A DNA stretch of 61,116 nucleotides. Origin: Selenomonadaceae bacterium. Its GTDB lineage: Bacteria; Bacillota; Negativicutes; Selenomonadales; Selenomonadaceae. The stretch's first letter is position 1, and the number at the start of each line of letters is the position of its first letter. The notes under the pieces were generated by a model. That model was given only the letters and a program-made list of their open reading frames with translations. It had not been told where the DNA came from and did not search any database. The DNA is taken from assembly GCA_024698045.1 (NCBI GenBank), contig JAILRS010000024.1, forward strand, positions 1 through 61,116, in the 5' to 3' direction. Below are positions 51,773 through 59,888 of this stretch, in pieces. A program made the translations under genes and the position numbers.

Positions 51773-52927
51773 ATGTCAATTTTTAGCAATCCCGAAATAA
51801 TGTGCCCGCACTGCTTACGTAAACTTAAACTTAGCGATTTAAGATTCTTCTGCGTGCCCGACGAAGATACACGCCATGAAGTACATCCGTCTTTGATGGA
51901 AAAGTTCAGCCGCAGATTACCCGTATGCAAGAAAAGATATTGCCCGAATACGGGCGAAACGGTGCGCGAGGCGGTATGTAAATACTGCAACGAAATATTG
52001 CCGCCCCAAATTTTGTTTTACGATAAATATCTGAGTATGTGCGCAATAGGAGTGGCAGGCGCGGGCAAATCGAGTTATTTGACTACGCTGTTACATGAGT
52101 TGAAATATTCGGGTCTGCCGTGGGTATTGCAACCGATGGATGTTGAAACGACAAAACTGGCGCAGGTAAACGAACAAAATGTGTACGAAGCGCGGCAATG
52201 TTTGAAGGGCACAAAGTCGGGATTAATGCCGCGGCCGCAAATGTGGACAATAATGGATAACACGAAAGCCAAGGAGCAAGTCCCGACATACGCGTTGACG
52301 ATTTACGACGGAGCGGGCGAAGATTGCGAACATATAGACTACACACCGCTTGACGCGAAAATCAGTCGACACTTGGCAGGAGCGAAAATGTTGCTGATAA
52401 TGTTTGATCCGTTACTTTTGGGGAGCGTACGCGGCGAAATTTCGCATGAAGTATTGAATGCATCAATGGCAACGGAACGTCAAACAAGTGCGCCTGCGAA
52501 TATGGTAGACATGGTAAATTCATTGGCGAACTATATCCGTCGAGCGTGTAACATCGCGCCGGGCAAAAGGATAGACAAACAAGTAGCGGTAGTGTTGACG
52601 AAAATTGACGTGTTAACGGAAATGCTAAACGGATTTGCTTCCGGCTCAAATCTTCTGCGTCAAAGTCCGCACATAAAAAGTCGTGGGTTCGTACAATCCG
52701 ACAGCGAAATGGTAGATTTGGAAATACGTGACTGGTTGACGCGTCAAGGAGAAACTGCATTTTTGGGAGCGATAGACGCAAACTTTAAAGAAGTGAAAGT
52801 GTTCGGGGTATCGAGTTTCGGCAGACCGCCCGACAATGACAAGAGATTAGCGAAGATAAGACCGCATAGGGTAATAGATCCTTTGATGTGGATGCTTGCA
52901 AGCGAGGGAATAATTCCGACGCTATGA
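51773..52927 (+). CDS. Zinc-finger P-loop GTPase of unknown function
   Basis: The protein has 384 residues. The first 75 contain three cysteine pairs (MCPHCLRKL, a CKKRYC segment, VCKYCNEIL) that look like a split zinc ribbon. The G domain follows: P-loop GVAGAGKSSYLTTLLHEL (residues about 93-110), a G3-like TIYDGAGEDCEH (about 178) and G4 VVLTKIDVLTEM (about 275), with a C-terminal VFGVSSFGRPP G5-like segment. The SD GGAGG precedes ATG 51776 or its neighbourhood. It is 17 bp downstream of the large scaffold gene. Similar soluble GTPases occur in bacterial conflict or stress gene clusters; a specific role here is inferred only from context. Confidence 0.75.
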   Translation: MSIFSNPEIMCPHCLRKLKLSDLRFFCVPDEDTRHEVHPSLMEKFSRRLPVCKKRYCPNTGETVREAVCKYCNEILPPQILFYDKYLSMCAIGVAGAGKSSYLTTLLHELKYSGLPWVLQPMDVETTKLAQVNEQNVYEARQCLKGTKSGLMPRPQMWTIMDNTKAKEQVPTYALTIYDGAGEDCEHIDYTPLDAKISRHLAGAKMLLIMFDPLLLGSVRGEISHEVLNASMATERQTSAPANMVDMVNSLANYIRRACNIAPGKRIDKQVAVVLTKIDVLTEMLNGFASGSNLLRQSPHIKSRGFVQSDSEMVDLEIRDWLTRQGETAFLGAIDANFKEVKVFGVSSFGRPPDNDKRLAKIRPHRVIDPLMWMLASEGIIPTL

Positions 52928-52939
52928 GGAGATGTCAAG

Positions 52940-53527
52940 ATGAAAGTCCTTCGTTACGTACTGATAGTGTTGGTGATGTTGACGGCGACGGCTCAAGCGG
53001 CGGAACCCGTACGAATAGCGCGCTTACCGATAATATTTCAAACCAGAATCCCCGATGAAAAAAGCATAATGGGAATGGAGACGCGAATAGAACGGGCAAC
53101 ACATATACCGCTGAACGGATATTTACAGGTCGCCGAATACATTTCGCCCGAAGAATCAACCGCGGCACTGGAAAAAATATGGTCGCCGATGAGCACGAAT
53201 AAGAAGGCAAAATTATCGGAAGCAATGAGACCATTAGCCGAAGAGCTGAACGCCGATATAATCATCTGCCCGATTCTGCGCGACTATATGCAAGTAGTGA
53301 TACCGTCGTTTAATTCATTTGGTGAAACATATATGAGTAGCCGCGCGGCAGTAGAATTGATAGTGTACGATAGGCGCACGGATACTTTGCTTGATGAAAA
53401 GGCCTCGCGCGGACATTACGACACATTTGATAGTATGGGCACGGCGAATTACTTGGCGCGGATATGTTTTGATAAGGTGATAGCGAAAACGAAGTTACGA
53501 GAGCTGATAAGTGCGATAGGAAAATGA
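52940..53527 (+). CDS. Secreted protein of unknown function
   Basis: This 195-residue protein has signal peptide MKVLRYVLIVLVMLTATAQA with a probable AQA cleavage site. The mature part (VRIARLPIIFQTRIPDEKSI to IAKTKLRELISAIGK) has alternating strands and helices, with MRPLAEELNADIIICPILRD in the middle. That pattern recalls small periplasmic proteins in which a LolB/TolB-like or DUF fold reports on envelope state, but no family is recognised. ATG 52940 is 12 bp after the GTPase stop with GAGGAG upstream. It may connect the cytoplasmic chaperone-GTPase system to the envelope; this is speculation. Confidence 0.7.
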   Translation: MKVLRYVLIVLVMLTATAQAAEPVRIARLPIIFQTRIPDEKSIMGMETRIERATHIPLNGYLQVAEYISPEESTAALEKIWSPMSTNKKAKLSEAMRPLAEELNADIIICPILRDYMQVVIPSFNSFGETYMSSRAAVELIVYDRRTDTLLDEKASRGHYDTFDSMGTANYLARICFDKVIAKTKLRELISAIGK

Positions 53528-53546
53528 AAATATACTCAAAGCTTAA

Positions 53547-53575
53547 TTGACTTTTGCCCATGTAAAATCTACAAT
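53547..53575 (+). promoter_or_regulatory. Promoter of htrA
   Basis: TTGACT (53547-53552) and TACAAT (53570-53575) have 17-bp spacing. The leader is about 80 nt, and SD-like GGAAGGGAG lies at about 53590, far from the annotated ATG. Confidence 0.6.
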
Positions 53576-53664
53576 GAATGAAATAGAAGATGGAAGGGAG
53601 TGTCAGGCGCGTTCGGTTTAATTTCGGATAGAGATTCGGAATTTAAAATGTCGCGCCGAATTTA

Positions 53665-54822
53665 ATGAGGCGTATAAATTGGAAGAATTTAGCATGTGCG
53701 ACAGCAGTCTTGGCGACAATAACGTTGGGGGGCTGTGCGGTATTGGGTTCGACGAGCGACGAGGGCGGCGCGGTTGAAGTCGACAACAAAACATCGGGCG
53801 ACAAGAAGGTAGAGACACAAAGTTCGCAGACAACTACGGATGTGAATAGACCGGAAAGTAATGTAAAGATATCCGAGGCACGAAATACTCCTGCGGTAAG
53901 AGTGGCAAAATTGGTGGGGCCTGCGGTAGTAGGTATAACGAATAAGACTGTGGCACATGATATCTTTAATCGCGCCTTTGAGACCGAAGGTGTCGGCTCG
54001 GGTGTCATCTTCAAAAGTGACGGCTATATAATAACGAACAATCACGTAATAGCGAACGCGAAGGAAATAATAGTATCGTTATCCGACGGTAACACGGTGA
54101 ACGGGACATTAATCGGCACGGATGAAATGTCTGACATAGCGGTAGTGAAGATAGACGAAAAGAATTTGCCGACGGCAGAACTCGGGGATTCGGATACGGT
54201 AGTAGTTGGGGAACCTGCGATAGCAATCGGCAATCCGATGGGTTTGGAGTTTCAAGGCTCGGTGACTGTGGGCGTTATCAGCGCGTTAAACAGAACGCTT
54301 GATTTGAATGATAGGAGAGTCAAATTATTCCAAACAGATGCGGCAATAAGTCCGGGTAATTCGGGCGGCGCATTAGTCAATGCCGACGGACAAGTAATAG
54401 GAATAAACAGCGCAAAATTAGCAGTCAACGGCGTAGAGGGTATGGGGTTCGCAATTCCGATAAATACGGTCAAGTCGATAGTCGACGAACTGATGGATAA
54501 AGGCTATGTAGCGCGTCCGTATTTGGGCGTGACGATATTCGATAAACCTACGGCAGCGCGTTACGGTTATCAGTTGACGCTTGATAGGGGCGTTTACGTT
54601 TTCCAAGTGGCAATAGATTCGCCCGCAGGTCGCGCAGGCTTCCAACGCGGCGATATAATATTGAGCATAGACGGCGAAGAAGTGAACAGCGTCCCGGAAG
54701 TGCGTAATGCGGTGGCGGCGCACAAAGTAGGGGACAAAGTTAAAGTTGAAGTAGATCAGGGCGGCATGAAAAACACGGTAGAAATTACATTGGAAGAAAT
54801 GCCGCAACCGTCGAATCAGTGA
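53665..54822 (+). CDS. HtrA/DegP-type serine protease, lipoprotein
   Basis: The protein has 385 residues. The N-terminus ends in a lipobox-like TLGGCA, so it is probably lipid-anchored in the envelope. After a Thr/Ser-rich linker the trypsin-like domain has the triad His (TNNHVIANAKE, residue about 127), Asp (MSDIAVVKID, about 158) and Ser (ISPGNSGGALVN, about 233). One PDZ domain closes the protein (PYLGVTIFDKP to RAGFQRGDIILSIDG). It degrades or refolds damaged envelope proteins. ATG 53665 lacks a nearby SD; the good SD is about 60 nt upstream, so the start is less certain. Confidence 0.93.
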   Translation: MRRINWKNLACATAVLATITLGGCAVLGSTSDEGGAVEVDNKTSGDKKVETQSSQTTTDVNRPESNVKISEARNTPAVRVAKLVGPAVVGITNKTVAHDIFNRAFETEGVGSGVIFKSDGYIITNNHVIANAKEIIVSLSDGNTVNGTLIGTDEMSDIAVVKIDEKNLPTAELGDSDTVVVGEPAIAIGNPMGLEFQGSVTVGVISALNRTLDLNDRRVKLFQTDAAISPGNSGGALVNADGQVIGINSAKLAVNGVEGMGFAIPINTVKSIVDELMDKGYVARPYLGVTIFDKPTAARYGYQLTLDRGVYVFQVAIDSPAGRAGFQRGDIILSIDGEEVNSVPEVRNAVAAHKVGDKVKVEVDQGGMKNTVEITLEEMPQPSNQ

Positions 54823-54830
54823 GTTGACGA

Positions 54831-55274
54831 ATGAAAATAACATTGGTCGTCGTCGGTAAATTGAAGGAAAAATTTTTGACGGCAGGGGTCGAGGAATATG
54901 TGAAACGGTTGACCAAATTTGCACGAGTAGAGATACGTGAAGTAATGGAATGCCGTACGGTGGAGGAAGAAGGACAGAAAATTTTATCGCAAGTGCCTTC
55001 TGATTCGTGGCTGTGTGTATTGGATGTCTTCGGCGCTGAAATTTCTTCTGAAGGGTTAGCGGAAAAAATAACGGCGTTGACATTGGAAGGAAAGAGCGAT
55101 TTGACATTTGCGATAGGCGGAGCATTCGGCTTGAGCGAGGAACTCAGACGGGCAGCGGATTTTAAAATGAGTCTGTCGCGAATGACGTTCACACATCAAA
55201 TGACGCGGCTGATACTCGTAGAACAAATCTATCGTGCATTCAAAATAAATCGTAACGAACCGTATCACTGGTGA
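54831..55274 (+). CDS. rlmH: 23S rRNA (pseudouridine-1915-N3)-methyltransferase RlmH
   Basis: This 147-residue SPOUT-family enzyme has MKITLVVVGKLKEKF at the start, LDVFGAEISSEGLAEKI and the SAM-binding knot loop FAIGGAFGLSEELR. LSRMTFTHQMTRLILVEQIY and the end RNEPYHW complete it. The family norm is about 155-160 residues. It methylates helix 69 of 23S rRNA. It starts 8 bp after htrA; an htrA-rlmH pair is common in firmicutes. Confidence 0.96.
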   Translation: MKITLVVVGKLKEKFLTAGVEEYVKRLTKFARVEIREVMECRTVEEEGQKILSQVPSDSWLCVLDVFGAEISSEGLAEKITALTLEGKSDLTFAIGGAFGLSEELRRAADFKMSLSRMTFTHQMTRLILVEQIYRAFKINRNEPYHW

Positions 55275-55304
55275 GCCGTGACAAGTACGACGAGAGGAAA
55301 TCTG

Positions 55305-56243
55305 ATGGCTATACTGAAATTAAAACCTGCCTGCAAAGATTACATTTGGGGCGGACGACGATTGATAGAAGAGTACGGCATAAGGACGGAAAAAACACGA
55401 GCGGCGGAAGCCTGGGTATTATCGGCGCATCCCGACGGCGAATCAAAAGTCATCGGCGAAGATATTACCTTGAGCGAATACATAAAGCGCGGCGGTAAAA
55501 AAATATTGGGCACGAATTGCGAAGGACTAAAAGAATTTCCGTTGCTGGTGAAGTTGATAGACGCGCGGGAAAATTTATCGGTACAGGTACATCCGACGAA
55601 TGAATATGCCTTGGCGAATGAAAATCAGATGGGCAAAGTAGAAATGTGGTACGTGATAGACGCCGAGGAAGATGCGCGGCTGTACTGCGGATTCAACAGG
55701 AAGGTAACGCGCGAAGAATTTATCAACCGAATCGAAAATAATACACTGATGGAAATCCTCAACGCGATAAAAGTAAAGCGCGGAGATATTATCTACGTAC
55801 CTGCCGGAACGGTACACGCGATAGGCAAGGGAGTTTTAGTCGCCGAGATACAACAAAATTCAAATGTAAGTTATAGGATATACGACTACGGAAGAAATCG
55901 CCCGTTGCACATTGACAAGGCACTTGATGTGACGAATTTGGAGCGGTTCAAGAATCGTGACGAAAGTTATCCTCATGTGGTAGCCTGCGAATATTTTGTC
56001 GTTGACAGAATCAATTTGGACGGGAAAATATTAACGGAGGCGCGCGGCACGGTCGACGAAAAAAGTTTTATGGGCGTGTTGATTTTGGATGGATTGGGGA
56101 CGATCAGCGGCGGCGGTGAAAGTTTTTCCTACCGCAAGGGCGATACGTTTTTCTTGCCTGCCGATAGCGGCGAATGGACGATAGACGGAAATTGTGATGC
56201 GCTTCTTGTCACGGTGCCGGAAAGTCATGGAAAAAATATTTGA
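55305..56243 (+). CDS. manA: Mannose-6-phosphate isomerase, class I
   Basis: This 312-residue cupin-type isomerase starts MAILKLKPACKDYIWGGRRL. The zinc-binding residues lie in SVQVHPTNEYALANENQMGK and VEMWYVIDAEED, and GTVHAIGKGVLVAEIQQNSN holds the later His and Arg region. It interconverts fructose-6-P and mannose-6-P, feeding capsule or O-chain sugar synthesis or mannose use. ATG 55305 is chosen because GAGAGG lies just upstream; the frame extends to 55278 without an SD. The methyltransferase gene begins inside its 3' end. Confidence 0.93.
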   Translation: MAILKLKPACKDYIWGGRRLIEEYGIRTEKTRAAEAWVLSAHPDGESKVIGEDITLSEYIKRGGKKILGTNCEGLKEFPLLVKLIDARENLSVQVHPTNEYALANENQMGKVEMWYVIDAEEDARLYCGFNRKVTREEFINRIENNTLMEILNAIKVKRGDIIYVPAGTVHAIGKGVLVAEIQQNSNVSYRIYDYGRNRPLHIDKALDVTNLERFKNRDESYPHVVACEYFVVDRINLDGKILTEARGTVDEKSFMGVLILDGLGTISGGGESFSYRKGDTFFLPADSGEWTIDGNCDALLVTVPESHGKNI

Positions 56244-56898
56244 AGCATATCAACGAGTCGGCGATTATGCGGAACTGTACGACGAGATGATGACAAACAG
56301 TGGCGTATTCGGTCGAGCGGCGATGAAAATTTTTTGGGGATTGGATGATTATTCATACCGAAAATTTTTAAAGCAGACTTTTGCCGGCATACCCGAAGAT
56401 TTTCGCGGCAGATTGCTTGAAGTGCCTGTCGGGACGGGCGTCTTGTCATTGCCGCAGTATGAGAAATTAAACGGCGCGGAAATTTTTTGCGTTGACCTGT
56501 CGGATAAAATGCTTGCCGTTGCGGAAAAACGGGCGAAGAAATTAAATCTGCGCAGTGTGAAATTTATTCAAAGCGATGTCATTGATTTACCGTTTACCGA
56601 TAAATTTTTTGACGCGGTTTTGTCAATTAACGGCTTTCACGTCTTCGGCGACAAAGTGAAATCGTTTGAGGAAACGCGGCGCGTATTGAAGGACGACGGA
56701 ATTTTCTGCGGTTCGGTCTACATCAAGGGCGAAAACACACGCACGGATTTATTCGTAGAAAAATTCTGCGAGCCTCAAGGTTTTTTCAATCCTCCCTACG
56801 ATACGGCGGAAAGTCTGCGCAGAAGATTGAGCGAATACTATTCAAAGGTTGAAGTAAGCAAAATAAAATCGTTCGCCGGCTTTGTCTGTGTGCGATAA
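56227..56898 (+). CDS. Class I SAM-dependent methyltransferase
   Basis: This 223-residue methyltransferase of the UbiE/Methyltransf_11 type has motif I at LLEVPVGTGVLSLPQYEKL, the acidic post-I residue in EIFCVDLSDKMLAVAEKRAK, and motif II/III pieces VKFIQSDVIDLPF and AVLSINGFHVFGD. The glycine-rich loop reads E-V-P-V-G-T-G, close to canonical. The substrate is unknown. ATG 56227 lies inside manA (17-nt overlap); the SD is weak. The gene ends at a strong terminator. Confidence 0.88.
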   Translation: MEKIFEAYQRVGDYAELYDEMMTNSGVFGRAAMKIFWGLDDYSYRKFLKQTFAGIPEDFRGRLLEVPVGTGVLSLPQYEKLNGAEIFCVDLSDKMLAVAEKRAKKLNLRSVKFIQSDVIDLPFTDKFFDAVLSINGFHVFGDKVKSFEETRRVLKDDGIFCGSVYIKGENTRTDLFVEKFCEPQGFFNPPYDTAESLRRRLSEYYSKVEVSKIKSFAGFVCVR

Positions 56899-56907
56899 AT
56901 AATTTTT

Positions 56908-56939
56908 CGGCAGATGATTTTGTCTGCCGATTTTTTTTT
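56908..56939 (+). terminator. Terminator after the methyltransferase gene
   Basis: CGGCAGA and TCTGCCG form a perfect 7-bp stem with an 8-nt loop, followed by ATTTTTTTT. It ends the htrA-rlmH-manA-methyltransferase unit. Confidence 0.9.
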
Positions 56940-56950
56940 AAATTCCGTAA

Positions 56951-56987
56951 AGAACATGTAGCTTTTATCAACTGCTTATGTTAACAT
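56951..56987 (+). promoter_or_regulatory. Conserved chemoreceptor upstream element (copy 1)
   Basis: A 25-bp block (56963-56987) matches 59828-59852, upstream of the second chemoreceptor gene, at all but one position, and similarity extends about 12 bp further left. It ends in the perfect palindrome ATGTTAACAT. Both copies end exactly 37 bp before the start codon. It is probably a shared promoter or operator; TAACAT could serve as a -10 box. Confidence 0.6.
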
Positions 56988-57023
56988 ATACGGAATTAAT
57001 AAAAATCAATGGGAGGAAGCACC

Positions 57024-58994
57024 ATGAAGCTTAAACAAAAGTTTGTTTTACTCTCGGTAATGATGGCGGCGATAATTGCGTTTGCCTGTGTTACCAACTA
57101 CTATTTCGCAAGTACGGGATTGCGGGAAAGTGTCGACGGTGAACTGCGAGAAACGGCGATAGCGGAGGCAATGAAGTTAAACGGTTGGCTACGCGAAAAG
57201 AAAATGCTGAGTGTCAGTTCTGCGAATGTGATGACGGACGCTAACGGTAATGCCTCGACTCTCAAGCTGAAGGAAATGGCAAGCACAATCGCGGGCGATT
57301 CGGATGTCCTTGATTTGTGCATAGGTTTGGAAGACAAATATTTTTACTACTACCACGACGGCAATAATACCGGCAAAATAGATCCGACCCAACGCGGTTG
57401 GTACAAAGATACTCGCTCGGCGAACGCCACTATTTATACCGATACTTACGTTGATATAAAAACCAATAAACTTGTAGTGTCGATATGCTCACCGATTAAA
57501 TCGAACGGACAATTTATCGGAGCCAACTGCCTTGATTTGGGGCTTGACGTCTTAACGAAACAGGCGGAGGCAATTAAATATCACAATAACGGTGCAGGAA
57601 TTATAATAGAGAAGAACGGAAATATTTTGGCTACTTCTCAATTGGGCGAACCTACCAAAAATTTCAGCGAAGTTGACGGCTTGGGCAAACAGTTCGGTGA
57701 AATGGTAAGCAAAGGCAGCGGCTATATCGAAACAACAGTAAACGGCGAGGATATGGTATTCGCGTATGCGACAGTACCCGAAACAGGTTGGATTATCGGC
57801 GTCAACGCTCCTGCCGATTTCGTTTTCGCTCACCTTGATAATTTGCGTTTTATGTCTCTTGTAATAATAATAATTTCATTCATACTGGTCTTCGGAGTTT
57901 GTCACATATTCGCAGGCAGAATTACCGAACCGCTCGGCAACCTTGAAGATTATTTTATCCAGATGTCCAAAGGCAATTTGACATTGACGGATTTAAAAGT
58001 TACAGCCACGGATGAAATCGGCTCCTTAACGAATGTCTTCAACACGATGAAAAATAGTCTGCGCAACTTAATAGCGAAGATGACAAATAATTCGCATCAA
58101 GTAGCATCGTCCGCCGAACAGTTGACTGCAAGTTCGCAACAATCAGCGGAAGCGGCAGTACATGTCGCGGAAACGGTCAACGATATATCCGGATCGGTAG
58201 AAACACAGATGGAGGATATCACTTCGGTTAAGACTAATATTGAGAGTGTCTTCAAAGATATTCAGGCAGTCGAAGAAAAATCGCATACGATAGCCGAAAC
58301 ATCTAACCAAACATCAAGAGCAGCACAAAAGGGTTCGGAACTTATGGGCACGGCGGTAGACAGTATGAGCCGCATTGAGTCAAGTGTTATGGCGTCCGCC
58401 GATGTCGTTAAGGAATTGGGCGAAAACAGTCGCCAAATCGGTCAGATTGTCGACGCTATCTCCGCTATCTCCGAACAGACGAATTTGTTGGCACTCAACG
58501 CGGCTATCGAGGCTGCGCGCGCGGGCGAACACGGTAAAGGCTTTGCGGTCGTCGCCGAGGAAGTTCGCAAGCTTGCGGCAGAATCGCAGGAGTCGGCAGA
58601 ACAAATTAAGACACGTATCGATTCGATTCAGGCTTCCACCGAAAAAGCAGTCGAGGCAATGGATTCGGGTACAAACGAAGTCAAAGAGGGTACAAGTGCA
58701 ATCCGTGAAGTCGGTAATCAGTTCAGCGAAATTCTCAATATGGTTAACACTATCAAGAATCAGATGAACGAAATAAATTCTTCGGTGCAAGTTGTTTCGG
58801 GTTCCACGGCTGAAGTTGTCAAGATGGTCGAGGAGATTGACGGCATAAGCAAACGCACGGCGGATAATATGAAAAATATTTCCGACGCCGCAGAAGAACA
58901 ATCCGCCTCCAATGAAGAAATTGCCGCGGCAAGTCAGGCGTTGGCACAAATGGCGGTTGAGATGCAGGATGTTGTCGGCAAGTTTAAAATCTGA
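57024..58994 (+). CDS. Methyl-accepting chemotaxis protein (dCache chemoreceptor 1)
   Basis: The protein has 656 residues. TM1 ([20 protein letters not shown]) and an extracellular dCache sensor (about residues 30-270, with [11 protein letters not shown] and [20 protein letters not shown] as in the dCache_1 family) lead to TM2 near 275-297. A HAMP domain follows, then the signalling domain with the hairpin tip [20 protein letters not shown] and methylation helices. A PTQRGWY-type pocket is common to amino-acid-sensing dCache receptors, so an amino-acid ligand is plausible. ATG 57024 has GGGAGGAAG upstream. A close paralogue starts at 59889. Confidence 0.95.
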   Translation: MKLKQKFVLLSVMMAAIIAFACVTNYYFASTGLRESVDGELRETAIAEAMKLNGWLREKKMLSVSSANVMTDANGNASTLKLKEMASTIAGDSDVLDLCIGLEDKYFYYYHDGNNTGKIDPTQRGWYKDTRSANATIYTDTYVDIKTNKLVVSICSPIKSNGQFIGANCLDLGLDVLTKQAEAIKYHNNGAGIIIEKNGNILATSQLGEPTKNFSEVDGLGKQFGEMVSKGSGYIETTVNGEDMVFAYATVPETGWIIGVNAPADFVFAHLDNLRFMSLVIIIISFILVFGVCHIFAGRITEPLGNLEDYFIQMSKGNLTLTDLKVTATDEIGSLTNVFNTMKNSLRNLIAKMTNNSHQVASSAEQLTASSQQSAEAAVHVAETVNDISGSVETQMEDITSVKTNIESVFKDIQAVEEKSHTIAETSNQTSRAAQKGSELMGTAVDSMSRIESSVMASADVVKELGENSRQIGQIVDAISAISEQTNLLALNAAIEAARAGEHGKGFAVVAEEVRKLAAESQESAEQIKTRIDSIQASTEKAVEAMDSGTNEVKEGTSAIREVGNQFSEILNMVNTIKNQMNEINSSVQVVSGSTAEVVKMVEEIDGISKRTADNMKNISDAAEEQSASNEEIAAASQALAQMAVEMQDVVGKFKI

Positions 58995-59082
58995 TTGTCG
59001 ATTAACCTGCGCAGATTTGATGTAGAACTTTTAATCGGAAAGGAAGTGACTGGCGCGGCAACTCGAATACGCGCCAAAGATT

Positions 59083-59727
59083 ATGACGGAAATAGTATTT
59101 ATCTTGGATAATTCCGGCTCAATGTCGGGATTGGAAAGCGACACAATCGGCGGATTTAATTCGATGCTGAAACGTCAGAAGGAAGAGACGAACGGCGACG
59201 CGCTTGTCTCTACCATTCTGTTTAACAGTAGTTCAAAAACTTTGCATGACAGAATACCGTTGGATAAAGTTGAGCCGTTGACGGAAGAAGATTATCAAGC
59301 CGGCGGCATGACTGCATTACTCGACGCGGTAGGCGAAACCGTAACCAAAATCAAAACGATACACGAATACGGACGCGAAGAGGATAAACCGCAGAAAACT
59401 TTGTTTGTGATAACGACTGACGGCGAAGAAAATTCAAGTCACAAATTCGATTACAATGATGTAAAGAAACTTATCGAACAGCAAAAGGAATTGGGATGGG
59501 AATTTATTTTCCTCGGGGCGAATATCGAAGCGGCAGAGGTAGCCGGTCATATCGGAATATCTTCCGAACGTGCAGTCAACTATCATGCGGACGCGGTAGG
59601 CACTAGGGGTGTTTTCGATGCCATAAGTAAATTTTCAGTGGCACTTTCCTTATCCGACAGTGTTGCCAAAAAAGATAGGTCATGGCGTGAAGATTTGGAC
59701 GAAGATTATAATTCGCGTAAAAAATAA
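59083..59727 (+). CDS. VWA-domain protein (TerY-like)
   Basis: This 214-residue protein is a von Willebrand factor A fold with an intact metal (MIDAS) site: IVFILDNSGSMSGLESDTIG (DxSxS), Thr in AGGMTALLDAVGE and Asp in FVITTDGEENSSH. The C-terminal region (NIEAAEVAGHIGISSERAVN) is shared with small cytosolic VWA proteins of the TerY group. No signal or TM is present. ATG 59083 has no SD; a CTG at 59050, in frame, has AAAGGAAGTGA 5 nt upstream and would add 11 residues. The gene lies between the two paralogous chemoreceptor genes and ends at its own terminator. Confidence 0.88.
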   Translation: MTEIVFILDNSGSMSGLESDTIGGFNSMLKRQKEETNGDALVSTILFNSSSKTLHDRIPLDKVEPLTEEDYQAGGMTALLDAVGETVTKIKTIHEYGREEDKPQKTLFVITTDGEENSSHKFDYNDVKKLIEQQKELGWEFIFLGANIEAAEVAGHIGISSERAVNYHADAVGTRGVFDAISKFSVALSLSDSVAKKDRSWREDLDEDYNSRKK

Positions 59728-59755
59728 TTTCCGAATGAGTTCATAAAAAATTTTA

Positions 59756-59783
59756 CCCCTGTCGCGACGGCAGGGGCTTTTTA
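59756..59783 (+). terminator. Terminator after the VWA gene
   Basis: CCCCTGTCG and CGGCAGGGG form a 9-bp stem with a CGA loop and one mismatch, followed by CTTTTT. Confidence 0.9.
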
Positions 59784-59815
59784 TTTCGTCAGATATTTCT
59801 TGCAAAATCCGCCGA

Positions 59816-59852
59816 AGAAAATATAGATTTTATCAACCGCTTATGTTAACAT
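59816..59852 (+). promoter_or_regulatory. Conserved chemoreceptor upstream element (copy 2)
   Basis: This is the counterpart of the element at 56951-56987. The 25-bp core is 59828-59852, ending in the palindrome ATGTTAACAT (59843-59852), 37 bp before ATG 59889. Confidence 0.6.
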
Positions 59853-59888
59853 GCCTGTAATTAATAAAAGATTTCGGAGGGGACAAGC

